From an uncultured Candidatus Poseidoniales archaeon (lineage in GTDB: Archaea; Thermoplasmatota; Poseidoniia; Poseidoniales; Thalassarchaeaceae): 64,000 nt of DNA. The stretch covers positions 42,593 through 106,592 of the forward strand of contig CABXDN010000001.1 of NCBI GenBank assembly GCA_902511005.1. Reading direction: 5' to 3'. Shown here piece by piece: positions 9,293 to 16,390 of this stretch. The notes below the pieces were generated by a model, which saw only the letters and a program-made list of their open reading frames with translations, was not told where the DNA came from and searched no databases. Positions within the stretch are counted from its first letter, which is position 1. Each line of letters begins with the position of its first letter. The position numbers and the translations under genes were made by a program.

Positions 9293-9341
9293 GTGATTTT
9301 AGTATCGTGTATTTGAATAACCAGAATGAGGTGGAAGTATC

Positions 9342-9458
9342 ATGAGTGAAGTATGTAGCAACTGTGGCACATCAATTGACATTAGTGGACTTCAGAAATC
9401 TTATGGGGGATTTGACTTGTATTGTAAAACATGTGGAAATCAATGGCATGTTAACTAA
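9342..9458 (+). CDS. 38-residue zinc-ribbon microprotein
   Basis: A small reading frame, ATG 9342 to TAA 9458, preceded by GAGGTGGAAG at ribosome-binding spacing. The product has CSNCG near residues 5-9 and CKTCG near residues 28-32, with Gly-Gly-Phe, Tyr and Trp between and after them (YGGFDLYCKTCG, then NQWHVN). Two CxxC knuckles separated by about 20 residues are a classic one-zinc ribbon. It fills the gap up to the convergent GTPase gene exactly, with its stop adjacent to that gene's stop. The short length leaves some doubt, but the cysteine pattern and ribosome-binding site argue for a real gene. Function unknown; small ribbons often bind RNA, DNA or proteins. Confidence 0.7.
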   Translation: MSEVCSNCGTSIDISGLQKSYGGFDLYCKTCGNQWHVN

Positions 9459-10547
9459 TTAATTGTCGATTTCTCTACGTTTTTCAATTTCATACTTAGT
9501 TCCTAAAGGCTCAAGACTCTTCTCTTCAACATGCCAGTTATTAGGTAATGAAAGAGGATCTTCTATCACATCAGCACCAATAATATCAATTAAACTAGCG
9601 CGAAACTCCTCTATTCCTTCGCCGCTAACAGCAGATAACAGATATTCAGCATCTGCTGGTGTTATTTTAAGAAGATCAGATTTAGAATGGGCTACTATTA
9701 TTGGTCTCTCCGTAACTAGACTTCTTACTTCTCTAAGAAGACTCAATTGCTCATCTAGAGACGTCCCTCCTGTTTCACTAGCATCGATAAGGAAAATCAA
9801 AACATCACCTACATTCTCCAATGCGGCAATCGCTTGCATTTCTATCAAATTCCTCTCTTCCATTGGCCTATCTAGTAAACCGGGAGTATCTACCATCTGA
9901 TACGGTCTCCTCCTGTGTATGAAATGTCCTAAGTGTAATTGCTTAGTAGTAAATGGATAAGCCGCAACTTCTGGTTCACCAGATGATAAGGCACCGATAA
10001 GAGCAGACTTACCTACATTTGGTGAACCAGCCACTACAATGATAGGTTCTGCCGAATCTACAGAGGGTAATTTTCGAAGTATATCTCTTGCCTCACCAAG
10101 CCATATGATCTGAGGCGATATTTGATGAACAATTGAAGAAATACGGCCATAAGCATGCCTTCTTGCTTCATGGAAACCTTCTATATTCCTAATACGAAGT
10201 ATCTTAGATTCAGATTCACCTGAAATTTTACGAATCCTTTCAGCCGCCCATTGAATAGCACCAAGGCTCTTTCGATAGTCATCATTACCTACTGCTGCAT
10301 CGATTAAAGCCCTATCAAACTCGGACAACGCGTTGAGACTAGGCCATTTATCTACCCATGTCCTAAGAGTTGTATCTATAGTATCTGCAGCCGATTGAGT
10401 CATCCTCACCATTTGCTTCCTTACACGATGATACTTATCTGGATCTTCAACTAAATCAGCCTGTTTAGATGCCTTGCGAAATGCCTTATCAAGAATTTCT
10501 TGAGGGAAAAGAACGGTCGGAATACTTCGCCACTGTGGTGATGCCAT
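9459..10547 (-). CDS. NOG1-like GTPase (Obg/HflX superfamily)
   Basis: Predicted ribosome-associated GTPase resembling NOG1, which in eukaryotes acts in large-subunit maturation. An alpha-helical N-terminal domain (~150 residues) precedes the G domain: G1 GSPNVGKSALIGAL, G2/switch I YPFTTKQLHLGHF, G3 VDTPGLLDRP with the NOG1-typical RPMEERNLIEMQAIAAL after it. The G4 position reads HSKSD rather than NKxD. G5 (SAVSGEGI) is intact. Length of 362 residues is like archaeal NOG1. Start ATG has GGGGAGAG upstream. Convergent with the microprotein gene. Confidence 0.86.
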   Translation of the reverse strand: MASPQWRSIPTVLFPQEILDKAFRKASKQADLVEDPDKYHRVRKQMVRMTQSAADTIDTTLRTWVDKWPSLNALSEFDRALIDAAVGNDDYRKSLGAIQWAAERIRKISGESESKILRIRNIEGFHEARRHAYGRISSIVHQISPQIIWLGEARDILRKLPSVDSAEPIIVVAGSPNVGKSALIGALSSGEPEVAAYPFTTKQLHLGHFIHRRRPYQMVDTPGLLDRPMEERNLIEMQAIAALENVGDVLIFLIDASETGGTSLDEQLSLLREVRSLVTERPIIVAHSKSDLLKITPADAEYLLSAVSGEGIEEFRASLIDIIGADVIEDPLSLPNNWHVEEKSLEPLGTKYEIEKRREIDN

Positions 10548-10664
10548 GGTCTCTCCCCTATCTGCCGCCTATACCATCCCACTTCAAGGCAACAGTCATT
10601 TGTGGATTATTACTTACAATCTTTGAACCCGTTGGCTTTTCTATAACATAGTTAACCGAGAGGT

Positions 10665-11117
10665 ATGAGTACGGAGAGGCGTAGTAGAGAAGTTACTGAT
10701 TTACCCGCATGGGCTAAACGAATACATCAAGAATATGGTTCACCAGAATTAGATACTCTAAAAGATATATTCCTCGGACCACTGATTAAAAGAAAATCAG
10801 GTTTAAGGAAAGATGATTTGATTGAAATATTATTGGATAGTAGAGCACTACCTAAAGATTCAGACCCATATATTAGAGGTATGTTGGTTGGCACCTCGAG
10901 AAATGTAATAGAAATTTTAGATGAAAATGGAGATTTTCGCTCTATAGCAAGAGATGTGATAGTTGAATTACGTCTAATCACACACTTAAGGAAACCATAT
11001 ATTGAAGATAGAGAACTTTTAACTTTCGAAAAGGAAGATATGCGAAGACGTTCAAATCTTCATGAAGCGGCAGAAAGGCAAGCTGATGGAAGAGATGATA
11101 ATCATGTGTGGGATTGA
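10665..11117 (+). CDS. Hypothetical protein, charged, soluble
   Basis: Not recognised. 150 residues, helical and highly charged, with a central segment LGPLIKRKSGLRKDDLIEIL and a hydrophobic-charged alternation in RDVIVELRLITHLRKPY, ending in a charged tail (EKEDMRRRSNLHEAAERQA). No membrane segment or cysteine motif. ATG has GAGGT directly upstream. The next gene (pterin dehydratase) starts one base after its stop. The composition fits a DNA- or RNA-associated or complex-forming protein, but there is no evidence for a specific role. Confidence 0.6.
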   Translation: MSTERRSREVTDLPAWAKRIHQEYGSPELDTLKDIFLGPLIKRKSGLRKDDLIEILLDSRALPKDSDPYIRGMLVGTSRNVIEILDENGDFRSIARDVIVELRLITHLRKPYIEDRELLTFEKEDMRRRSNLHEAAERQADGRDDNHVWD

Positions 11118-11118
11118 T

Positions 11119-11454
11119 ATGAACGAAGAGACTAATTTATCCTCTAAAGTTTGCATCCCATGTCAAGGAGGCGTACCTCCATTAACAGAAGATGAAATGA
11201 GTGAATTTATCGTACTCTTAAACAATGACTGGAAAATTATTGAAAGTCATCATCTGGAAAGAGTTTGGAAATTTGAAAATTTCAAACAGGCACTAGAATT
11301 TACGAATAATGCTGGAGATATTTGTGAAGAACAGAATCATCATGCAGATTTTGAACTAGGGTGGGGGAGAGTTTTAGCGAAAATCTATACTCATAAAATT
11401 GATGGATTGGTAGAATCAGATTTCATTCTTGCATCTAAATTTGATGAAATTTGA
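11119..11454 (+). CDS. phhB: Pterin-4a-carbinolamine dehydratase
   Basis: Dehydrates 4a-hydroxytetrahydropterin; the archaeal proteins are also thought to act in pterin recycling. The catalytic block is EEQNHHADFELGWGRV followed by KIYTHKIDGL, matching the family H-H-P and TH motifs. The strand-rich N-terminal half WKIIESHHLERVWKF is typical. I choose ATG 11119, one base after the upstream stop; longer in-frame starts at 11062 and 11086 would sit inside that gene and add basic residues without family match. Folate-pathway context: dihydropteroate synthase is in the same window. Confidence 0.9.
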   Translation: MNEETNLSSKVCIPCQGGVPPLTEDEMSEFIVLLNNDWKIIESHHLERVWKFENFKQALEFTNNAGDICEEQNHHADFELGWGRVLAKIYTHKIDGLVESDFILASKFDEI

Positions 11455-11464
11455 GGTCAATTAT

Positions 11465-11776
11465 ATGGTTAAGATTCGGAAACATATATTCGTATGTGTG
11501 AATGAAAGAAGTTCGGAAAACCCCAAAGGGTGTTGCTCATCAAAAAATTCTCTGGAAATAATGACTAAAATTAAAAGAATTACGAAAAAATCGGGAGCAG
11601 ATGATATACGAGTCAATAAATCAGGATGCCTAGGGAATTGTGAGAAAGGCGTTGCTTGTGTCATTTATCCAGATGGTATTTGGTATACCCTTCCTGATGA
11701 AGAAAAGGCGATTATTGAGGTTTCTAATCATATTCTTGGAGGGAAAATTGCTTCAGATTACTTGATGTTAGAATAA
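11465..11776 (+). CDS. Thioredoxin-like [2Fe-2S] ferredoxin
   Basis: Small 2Fe-2S protein of the thioredoxin-fold type related to the NuoE C-terminal domain. Begins KIRKHIFVCVNERSSENPKG followed by CC, then SGCLGNCEKGVACVIYPDG and WYT. The cysteines FVC, CLGNC and VAC give the expected cluster ligands plus an extra CC near residue 22. ATG 11465 has GAGGTCA upstream; an in-frame ATG at 11429 lies within the preceding gene. Carries electrons for an unknown partner; the neighbouring quinone reductase (20 bases downstream, same strand) is a possible partner by position only. Confidence 0.86.
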   Translation: MVKIRKHIFVCVNERSSENPKGCCSSKNSLEIMTKIKRITKKSGADDIRVNKSGCLGNCEKGVACVIYPDGIWYTLPDEEKAIIEVSNHILGGKIASDYLMLE

Positions 11777-11795
11777 TTTAAGAGGGGGAATAATT

Positions 11796-12818
11796 ATGAA
11801 AAAAGTGATATATCCAAGAGTTGGTGGACCAGAATCTATAGAAATAATAGATAGTATACTGGAGACCCCAAAAAAAGACCAAGTTAAAGTTAGAGTCCAT
11901 AGGGCAGGAATAAATTTTGCAGATTTAATGATGAGACAGGGATTATATGGCTCAAATCCAGATTTTCCTTTCACACCTGGCTATGAAGTATCTGGAGAAA
12001 TAATCGAACTAGGAGAAAATGTATATTCGTTGAAAAAAGGTCAAAGAGTCATAGCAATGACTGGATTCGGAGGTTATTCAGAAGAAGTATTAGTAGAATC
12101 CAGTAGAATAGTGCCAATTCCAGACAATGTTAGTTTTGATCAAGCAGCGGCTATGCCAGTAACATATGGGACTGCATACCATATGCTGGTTCATCTGGGC
12201 GGAGTTAAGGAAGGAGATTCGATATTAATTCATCATGCTGCAGGAGGTGTTGGAACTGCTGCTGCTCAGATTTGTCAAGCATTTGGAACAGGCCTAATTA
12301 TTGGAACCGCATCTGAACATAAAAAAGAATTTGTAGAATCATTAGGGATGCATTTCGTTAACCGTGATAGAGAAGATTTTGTAGAGGTATGTAAAAAACT
12401 TACTGAAGGAAAAGGAGTTCATCAGGCTATCGATCCAGTTGCAGGTAAACATCTGATGAGATCATATGCCGCACTAAGAAATGGTGGGAAACTACATTGT
12501 TTCGGCGCATCATCAGCGGTCCCTAAAGAAAAAAGATCAATGGTTGCTGCATTTAAGATGTGGATTAATACCCCTAAATTTGACCCACTAAAGATGATGA
12601 ATTCAAACAAGGCTGTTTTCGGCGTACATATGGGGAAAATGGATGATAGCACCGTTTTTGAAAATCATCTTTCGGATCTGGGTGCACTAATGGAACAGGG
12701 GAAAATAAATCCTATAATCGACTCAATTTGGAGATTTGAAGATGTTGCAGATGCACAAAGACATATTCATAATCGGATGAATAAAGGAAAAGTTCTACTA
12801 GATTTTTCACCTAATTAA
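11796..12818 (+). CDS. Zinc-independent NADPH:quinone oxidoreductase (MDR family)
   Basis: Medium-chain dehydrogenase/reductase of the quinone oxidoreductase branch. GroES-like N-terminal half with AGINFADLMMRQGLYG and TPGYEVSGEIIELG. Rossmann half with SILIHHAAGGVGTAAAQ (NADPH fold) and the QOR-like HQAIDPVAGKHLMRSYAAL. No structural or catalytic zinc ligands are seen. C-terminal RFEDVADAQRHIHNRMNKGKVLLDF is the standard ending. Length of 340 residues is normal. Preceded by AGAGGGGGA. Likely reduces quinones or activated alkenes; the substrate is not deducible. Confidence 0.9.
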   Translation: MKKVIYPRVGGPESIEIIDSILETPKKDQVKVRVHRAGINFADLMMRQGLYGSNPDFPFTPGYEVSGEIIELGENVYSLKKGQRVIAMTGFGGYSEEVLVESSRIVPIPDNVSFDQAAAMPVTYGTAYHMLVHLGGVKEGDSILIHHAAGGVGTAAAQICQAFGTGLIIGTASEHKKEFVESLGMHFVNRDREDFVEVCKKLTEGKGVHQAIDPVAGKHLMRSYAALRNGGKLHCFGASSAVPKEKRSMVAAFKMWINTPKFDPLKMMNSNKAVFGVHMGKMDDSTVFENHLSDLGALMEQGKINPIIDSIWRFEDVADAQRHIHNRMNKGKVLLDFSPN

Positions 12819-12824
12819 TTAGAA

Positions 12825-13127
12825 TCAAGAATCAGCAACAATTGAACCATTGAAAGTCAGTTCGTGATTAGGGACCATTTGTTCACCCCAAGCTGCTTGT
12901 ACTTTAGCTCCAACTTCTTCGTAAGCATCAGAGTTGACCACTGAATCTAAAGATTCTTGATTTGGCCAGTATGAAACTGCAATTATTCTTTCCGAATCTT
13001 CTGCTAAAGTTGTTCTTTCACAGCCGTTTGCCATTGCTAAATCTAAGAAATTCTTCCATCCATTGATTTGTTTTTCTGTTAAGTCAGCGTTGTCCTCTTT
13101 TAGAACACTCCATACCCGCATTATCAT
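12825..13127 (-). CDS. Putative dimeric alpha/beta-barrel protein (ABM-like)
   Basis: 100 residues. N-terminal strand MRVWSVLK, a helix around KQINGWKNFLDLAMANG, the strand RIIAVSYWPNQESLDSVV and a final strand HELTFNGSIV suggest the antibiotic-biosynthesis-monooxygenase/stress-response dimeric barrel fold. This is a structural-pattern guess, not close recognition. There are no cofactor motifs. An ATG six bases downstream of the first (MIM start) is equally possible. Convergent with the quinone reductase gene, six bases apart. Confidence 0.5.
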   Translation of the reverse strand: MIMRVWSVLKEDNADLTEKQINGWKNFLDLAMANGCERTTLAEDSERIIAVSYWPNQESLDSVVNSDAYEEVGAKVQAAWGEQMVPNHELTFNGSIVADS

Positions 13128-13176
13128 AACTAACGATTAAGGGGGTAGGTTAAGAAAATTATCCCTGCGTAATCAC

Positions 13177-13587
13177 TCACAGTTTAACTGGGCGAGTTGC
13201 ACCACAGGCTTGGCATTTTAGTAAAGTAGTACGATCTTCTTTGATAAAACGTGTATCAGGCGCTTTACATTGACCACAGAGAATATATGATTTAACATAA
13301 GATACTATTTTTTCTTTAATTCTTTTAGGAGGAACTCTACCTTTGAACAAAACTCTAACCTGCTCTCTCGTACCTGATGTACCAAGTTCATTGATTAAGA
13401 ACTGATATACGTGATTTGCATCTCGATCCATAGCATCTACAATAGGGGCGAAATTACGCAAGATAGTCTGATTACCTTCAATTAAAATTTCTGGTTCAGG
13501 CATCGTCCATCGTGATCTCTCACTGATATTTTTTGGAATGCGCTCACGAGCGCGCTCTAACAAAGACTCATACTCGAACTCAACCAT
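13177..13587 (-). CDS. Translation initiation factor aIF2 subunit beta
   Basis: Beta subunit of the aIF2 heterotrimer that delivers initiator tRNA. Order of domains: N-terminal helix (EYESLLERARERIPKN), central alpha-beta domain (NQTILRNFAPIVDAMDRD and GTREQVRVLFKGRVPPKRI), then a C-terminal zinc ribbon with CGQCKAPDT and CQACGATRPV. Length of 136 residues is normal for archaea. Stands alone, with dUTPase divergent upstream. Confidence 0.95.
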   Translation of the reverse strand: MVEFEYESLLERARERIPKNISERSRWTMPEPEILIEGNQTILRNFAPIVDAMDRDANHVYQFLINELGTSGTREQVRVLFKGRVPPKRIKEKIVSYVKSYILCGQCKAPDTRFIKEDRTTLLKCQACGATRPVKL

Positions 13588-13638
13588 TGACTAGCCGAGA
13601 AGAGTCCCCTTTTTCACCCCACCGACTGAAAATCACTA

Positions 13639-14127
13639 ATGGATAAGCGTAAAATGCCGACTAGCACAGCGAATACCATGGATGAAGCCGTAGAAGTCAA
13701 AGTTGCAAGGACTCATGCTGATGCTTTGTTGCCTACAAAAGGAAGTATCCATGCAGCAGGTTGGGATTTATATTCACTTGAGGATACAATAGTCAGACAT
13801 AGAAGTAGTACCATGGTTAGAACTGGTCTTCATGTAGCAATTCCTCAGGGATATGAAGGGCAAGTTCGGGCTCGTTCCTCACTAGGTAAGAAAGGATTAA
13901 TCCTTCCACATAGCATAGGCACTATCGATGCAGATTATAGAGGAGAATTATTTGTTTTAATGACATGGATTGGAGAAGGAGATTCATATAAAATTCAGAA
14001 AAATGAACGAATTGCTCAACTTCTGATAACACCAATTCCAAAATCACAATTCAAAGAAGTTGATTTCGAGAATCTCGGTGAAACAGAGAGAGGAGAGGGC
14101 GGTTTTGGTTCAACTGGAAGGTTTTAA
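13639..14127 (+). CDS. dut: dUTP diphosphatase (trimeric dUTPase)
   Basis: Hydrolyses dUTP to dUMP and keeps uracil out of DNA. All five trimeric dUTPase motifs are visible: 1 HAAGWDLYS, 2 VRARSSLGKKGL, 3 GTIDADYRGELFV, 4 QKNERIAQLLI, 5 RGEGGFGSTGRF (the mobile C-terminal arm). Motif 3 with a catalytic Asp-Tyr and motif 5 with FGSTG argue for dUTPase rather than dCTP deaminase. A ~20-residue N-terminal extension precedes the barrel (ATG 13639; ATG at 13654 and 13678 are alternatives). Followed by a GfcR-like gene. Confidence 0.93.
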   Translation: MDKRKMPTSTANTMDEAVEVKVARTHADALLPTKGSIHAAGWDLYSLEDTIVRHRSSTMVRTGLHVAIPQGYEGQVRARSSLGKKGLILPHSIGTIDADYRGELFVLMTWIGEGDSYKIQKNERIAQLLITPIPKSQFKEVDFENLGETERGEGGFGSTGRF

Positions 14128-14212
14128 TTATAATTTTACAACTGAAAAATATAGATAATATAGATAATTTGTTTCCGATGGCTTGATACAGGGCGGATTC
14201 TAGGACAAAACG

Positions 14213-14806
14213 ATGCCACTAAGCGTAGACGAACTTCGTGCCAAAGTACAGCAATACCGTAGTAACGGTTTGAACACACAACAAATAGCTGATGAGTTAT
14301 CACTTTCTCAAACAACAATTCAATGGTTATCTACTGAAAAATATTCTAATAATGTAGTTTCTGAAGATAGACCCACTGACGTCCAAGTAGGTTGGAGGTC
14401 GGTAGCTGTTAAGGCTAGTAGAATAGAAGCTATATCTTATATTTTTGCAGATATTATTGAAGAAGAAATTGGTGATGAGGTAGATACTATTGTTGGTATT
14501 AGTATCAATGGTATACCTTTCGCTCAGGCTATTGCAGGACAGTTAGATTTAGATTTAGCAGTTAGCCGTTCAATAAGTGAAGAAGAAGGAGCACATATTT
14601 CAGAAATATTCGCTAACGTATCTGGAAAAATGGTTGTTGTAGTTGATGATGTTGTGTCTTCGGGAACAACTTTAAAGAAAACAATCAATAATTTAAGAAA
14701 AGCAGGTGCTGATGTCAGACTCTGTTTAGTTTTAGCAAATAAATCTGAAGTAAATGCTCTGGAAGGAGTTCCCCTACGAGGATTAGTTAGAGTAGTAACT
14801 GTTTGA
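14213..14806 (+). CDS. GfcR-like HTH–phosphoribosyltransferase regulator
   Basis: Two-part protein. Residues ~1-50 form a helix-turn-helix (GLNTQQIADELSLSQTTIQWL) and the rest is a type I phosphoribosyltransferase with the PRPP loop MVVVVDDVVSSGTTL. The same architecture is the archaeal PyrE-like family, of which haloarchaeal GfcR is a transcription regulator of sugar catabolism. Orotate phosphoribosyltransferase activity is therefore not implied. The next gene, LysRS, starts 9 bases downstream. Recognition of the family is good. The regulated targets are unknown here. Confidence 0.86.
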   Translation: MPLSVDELRAKVQQYRSNGLNTQQIADELSLSQTTIQWLSTEKYSNNVVSEDRPTDVQVGWRSVAVKASRIEAISYIFADIIEEEIGDEVDTIVGISINGIPFAQAIAGQLDLDLAVSRSISEEEGAHISEIFANVSGKMVVVVDDVVSSGTTLKKTINNLRKAGADVRLCLVLANKSEVNALEGVPLRGLVRVVTV

Positions 14807-14815
14807 GGCAGAAAG

Positions 14816-16390
14816 ATGCACTGGGCTGATCATACCGCGATGCGGCTTTCAAAACAATATGACTCACAAGTAATTGCTTCAGGAATCACTCCTTCCGGAG
14901 AATTTCACATCGGCCATCTTAGAGAGATATTAACGGCTGAAATGATACATAGGGCGTGCTTAGATGCAGAAATTAATTCTGAATATATCTTTATTGTGGA
15001 TTCGATGGACCCGTTAAGGAGGGTGTATAATTTTCTATCAGAAGAATATAAAAAATACATAGGACATCCTCTTGTGAATATCCCTGCACCTAATCCTGAT
15101 GGCACTCCAAATCATGAAGGTGGAAATTATGCAAATCACTTCCTTCAACCATTCTTAGAAGCCCTAAAAGAAATTGGAGTTCATCCTAAAGTAGTAATGA
15201 ATCATGAAACTTATAATGGTGGAAAATTCGCTACAAAAATAGATATGGCGATCCGGAATAGAGATAAAATTCATGAAATAATTGAAAATATATCTGGTAG
15301 AGAATTACCAGAAGAATGGTTCCCTTACAACCCAATAGGCAGTGATGGAAGTATGGATGGAGTGAAAGTAACTGGATACGATATGCCATATGTATCTTGG
15401 ATAGACAGGCATGGAGTTGAGGGGAAGTCAGATATTAGAAAGGCAGATGGAAAAATGCCTTGGAGAGTCGATTGGGCTGCGAGATGGGGAATACATGGAA
15501 TAACATGTGAACCGGCAGGTAAAGACCACGGAGCATCAGGAGGGAGTTTTGATACAGGAATACCAATTTGTGAACTATTGGGTAGTAAGCCCCCTGGAAA
15601 AATGGTTTATGAATGGATACAACTGAAAGGAAGTGGCCCCATGTCAAGTTCTAGTGGTAATACAATCGGCCCTATAGAGGCACTAAATCTAGTTCCGCCA
15701 GAGATATTAAGATATATCATTGCCAGAACTAAGGTGAAAAAACATATTGATTTTGATACGGGACCGTCACTTTTTGAAACTGCAGATGAATATGAAAGAT
15801 TAGTATCTAGCCCTCCATCTGGAGAAAATCTGAATAAAAAGAAAAAGGTTGCCAGAGACACTATTCTTGGGTCTTTGCGACTTAGTCAAGTGAATAGAGG
15901 AGATGACCCCTCAAAATCTATCGCAGGCGTCTCTTTTCGGCATTTAGCAATGTTAGCTCAGATAAAATCAAATGATCAGGATATTTGGGATTCTTTGAAT
16001 AAAAGTAAACACATTGACGGTAGGCCAAACTTAGCATTAATTGGGAGATTATCAAGAATGAGAAATTGGATAGATGGAGTTCACTTTCCAGAAAATGCAA
16101 AAATCAGTATTCAAGAGCAGATGAATGATGAAGATAAAGAAAAGATTACAAAAGAACAAAGAAGATTCCTATCGAGTTTACAGATTAAATTAGAAAATTG
16201 CCCATGGAATGAGAGTCAAATAAGTCAACTAATAAGAGAAACTGCTACGGAATTAGAAATCAGTCCACGAGAAGGATATATGGCACTTTACCTATTGATA
16301 ATAGGTCGAGATTATGGGCCAAGAATCGCTTCAATAATTGTAGAATTAGGGAAAGTAGAAACCATTAAAATTTTCTCAAAATCGCTTTAA
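14816..16390 (+). CDS. lysS: Lysyl-tRNA synthetase, class I
   Basis: Class I-type LysRS, the archaeal alternative to the class II enzyme. HIGH signature GEFHIGHLREILTAEMIHRA at about residues 27-46; KMSKS loop PMSSSSGN; middle segment PWRVDWAARWGIHGITCEPAGKDH is diagnostic of class I LysRS. The C-terminal anticodon-binding helices end SQLIRETATELEISPREGY and YGPRIASII. Length of 524 residues is normal. The last 15 bases overlap the convergent MutS-family gene. Confidence 0.95.
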   Translation: MHWADHTAMRLSKQYDSQVIASGITPSGEFHIGHLREILTAEMIHRACLDAEINSEYIFIVDSMDPLRRVYNFLSEEYKKYIGHPLVNIPAPNPDGTPNHEGGNYANHFLQPFLEALKEIGVHPKVVMNHETYNGGKFATKIDMAIRNRDKIHEIIENISGRELPEEWFPYNPIGSDGSMDGVKVTGYDMPYVSWIDRHGVEGKSDIRKADGKMPWRVDWAARWGIHGITCEPAGKDHGASGGSFDTGIPICELLGSKPPGKMVYEWIQLKGSGPMSSSSGNTIGPIEALNLVPPEILRYIIARTKVKKHIDFDTGPSLFETADEYERLVSSPPSGENLNKKKKVARDTILGSLRLSQVNRGDDPSKSIAGVSFRHLAMLAQIKSNDQDIWDSLNKSKHIDGRPNLALIGRLSRMRNWIDGVHFPENAKISIQEQMNDEDKEKITKEQRRFLSSLQIKLENCPWNESQISQLIRETATELEISPREGYMALYLLIIGRDYGPRIASIIVELGKVETIKIFSKSL

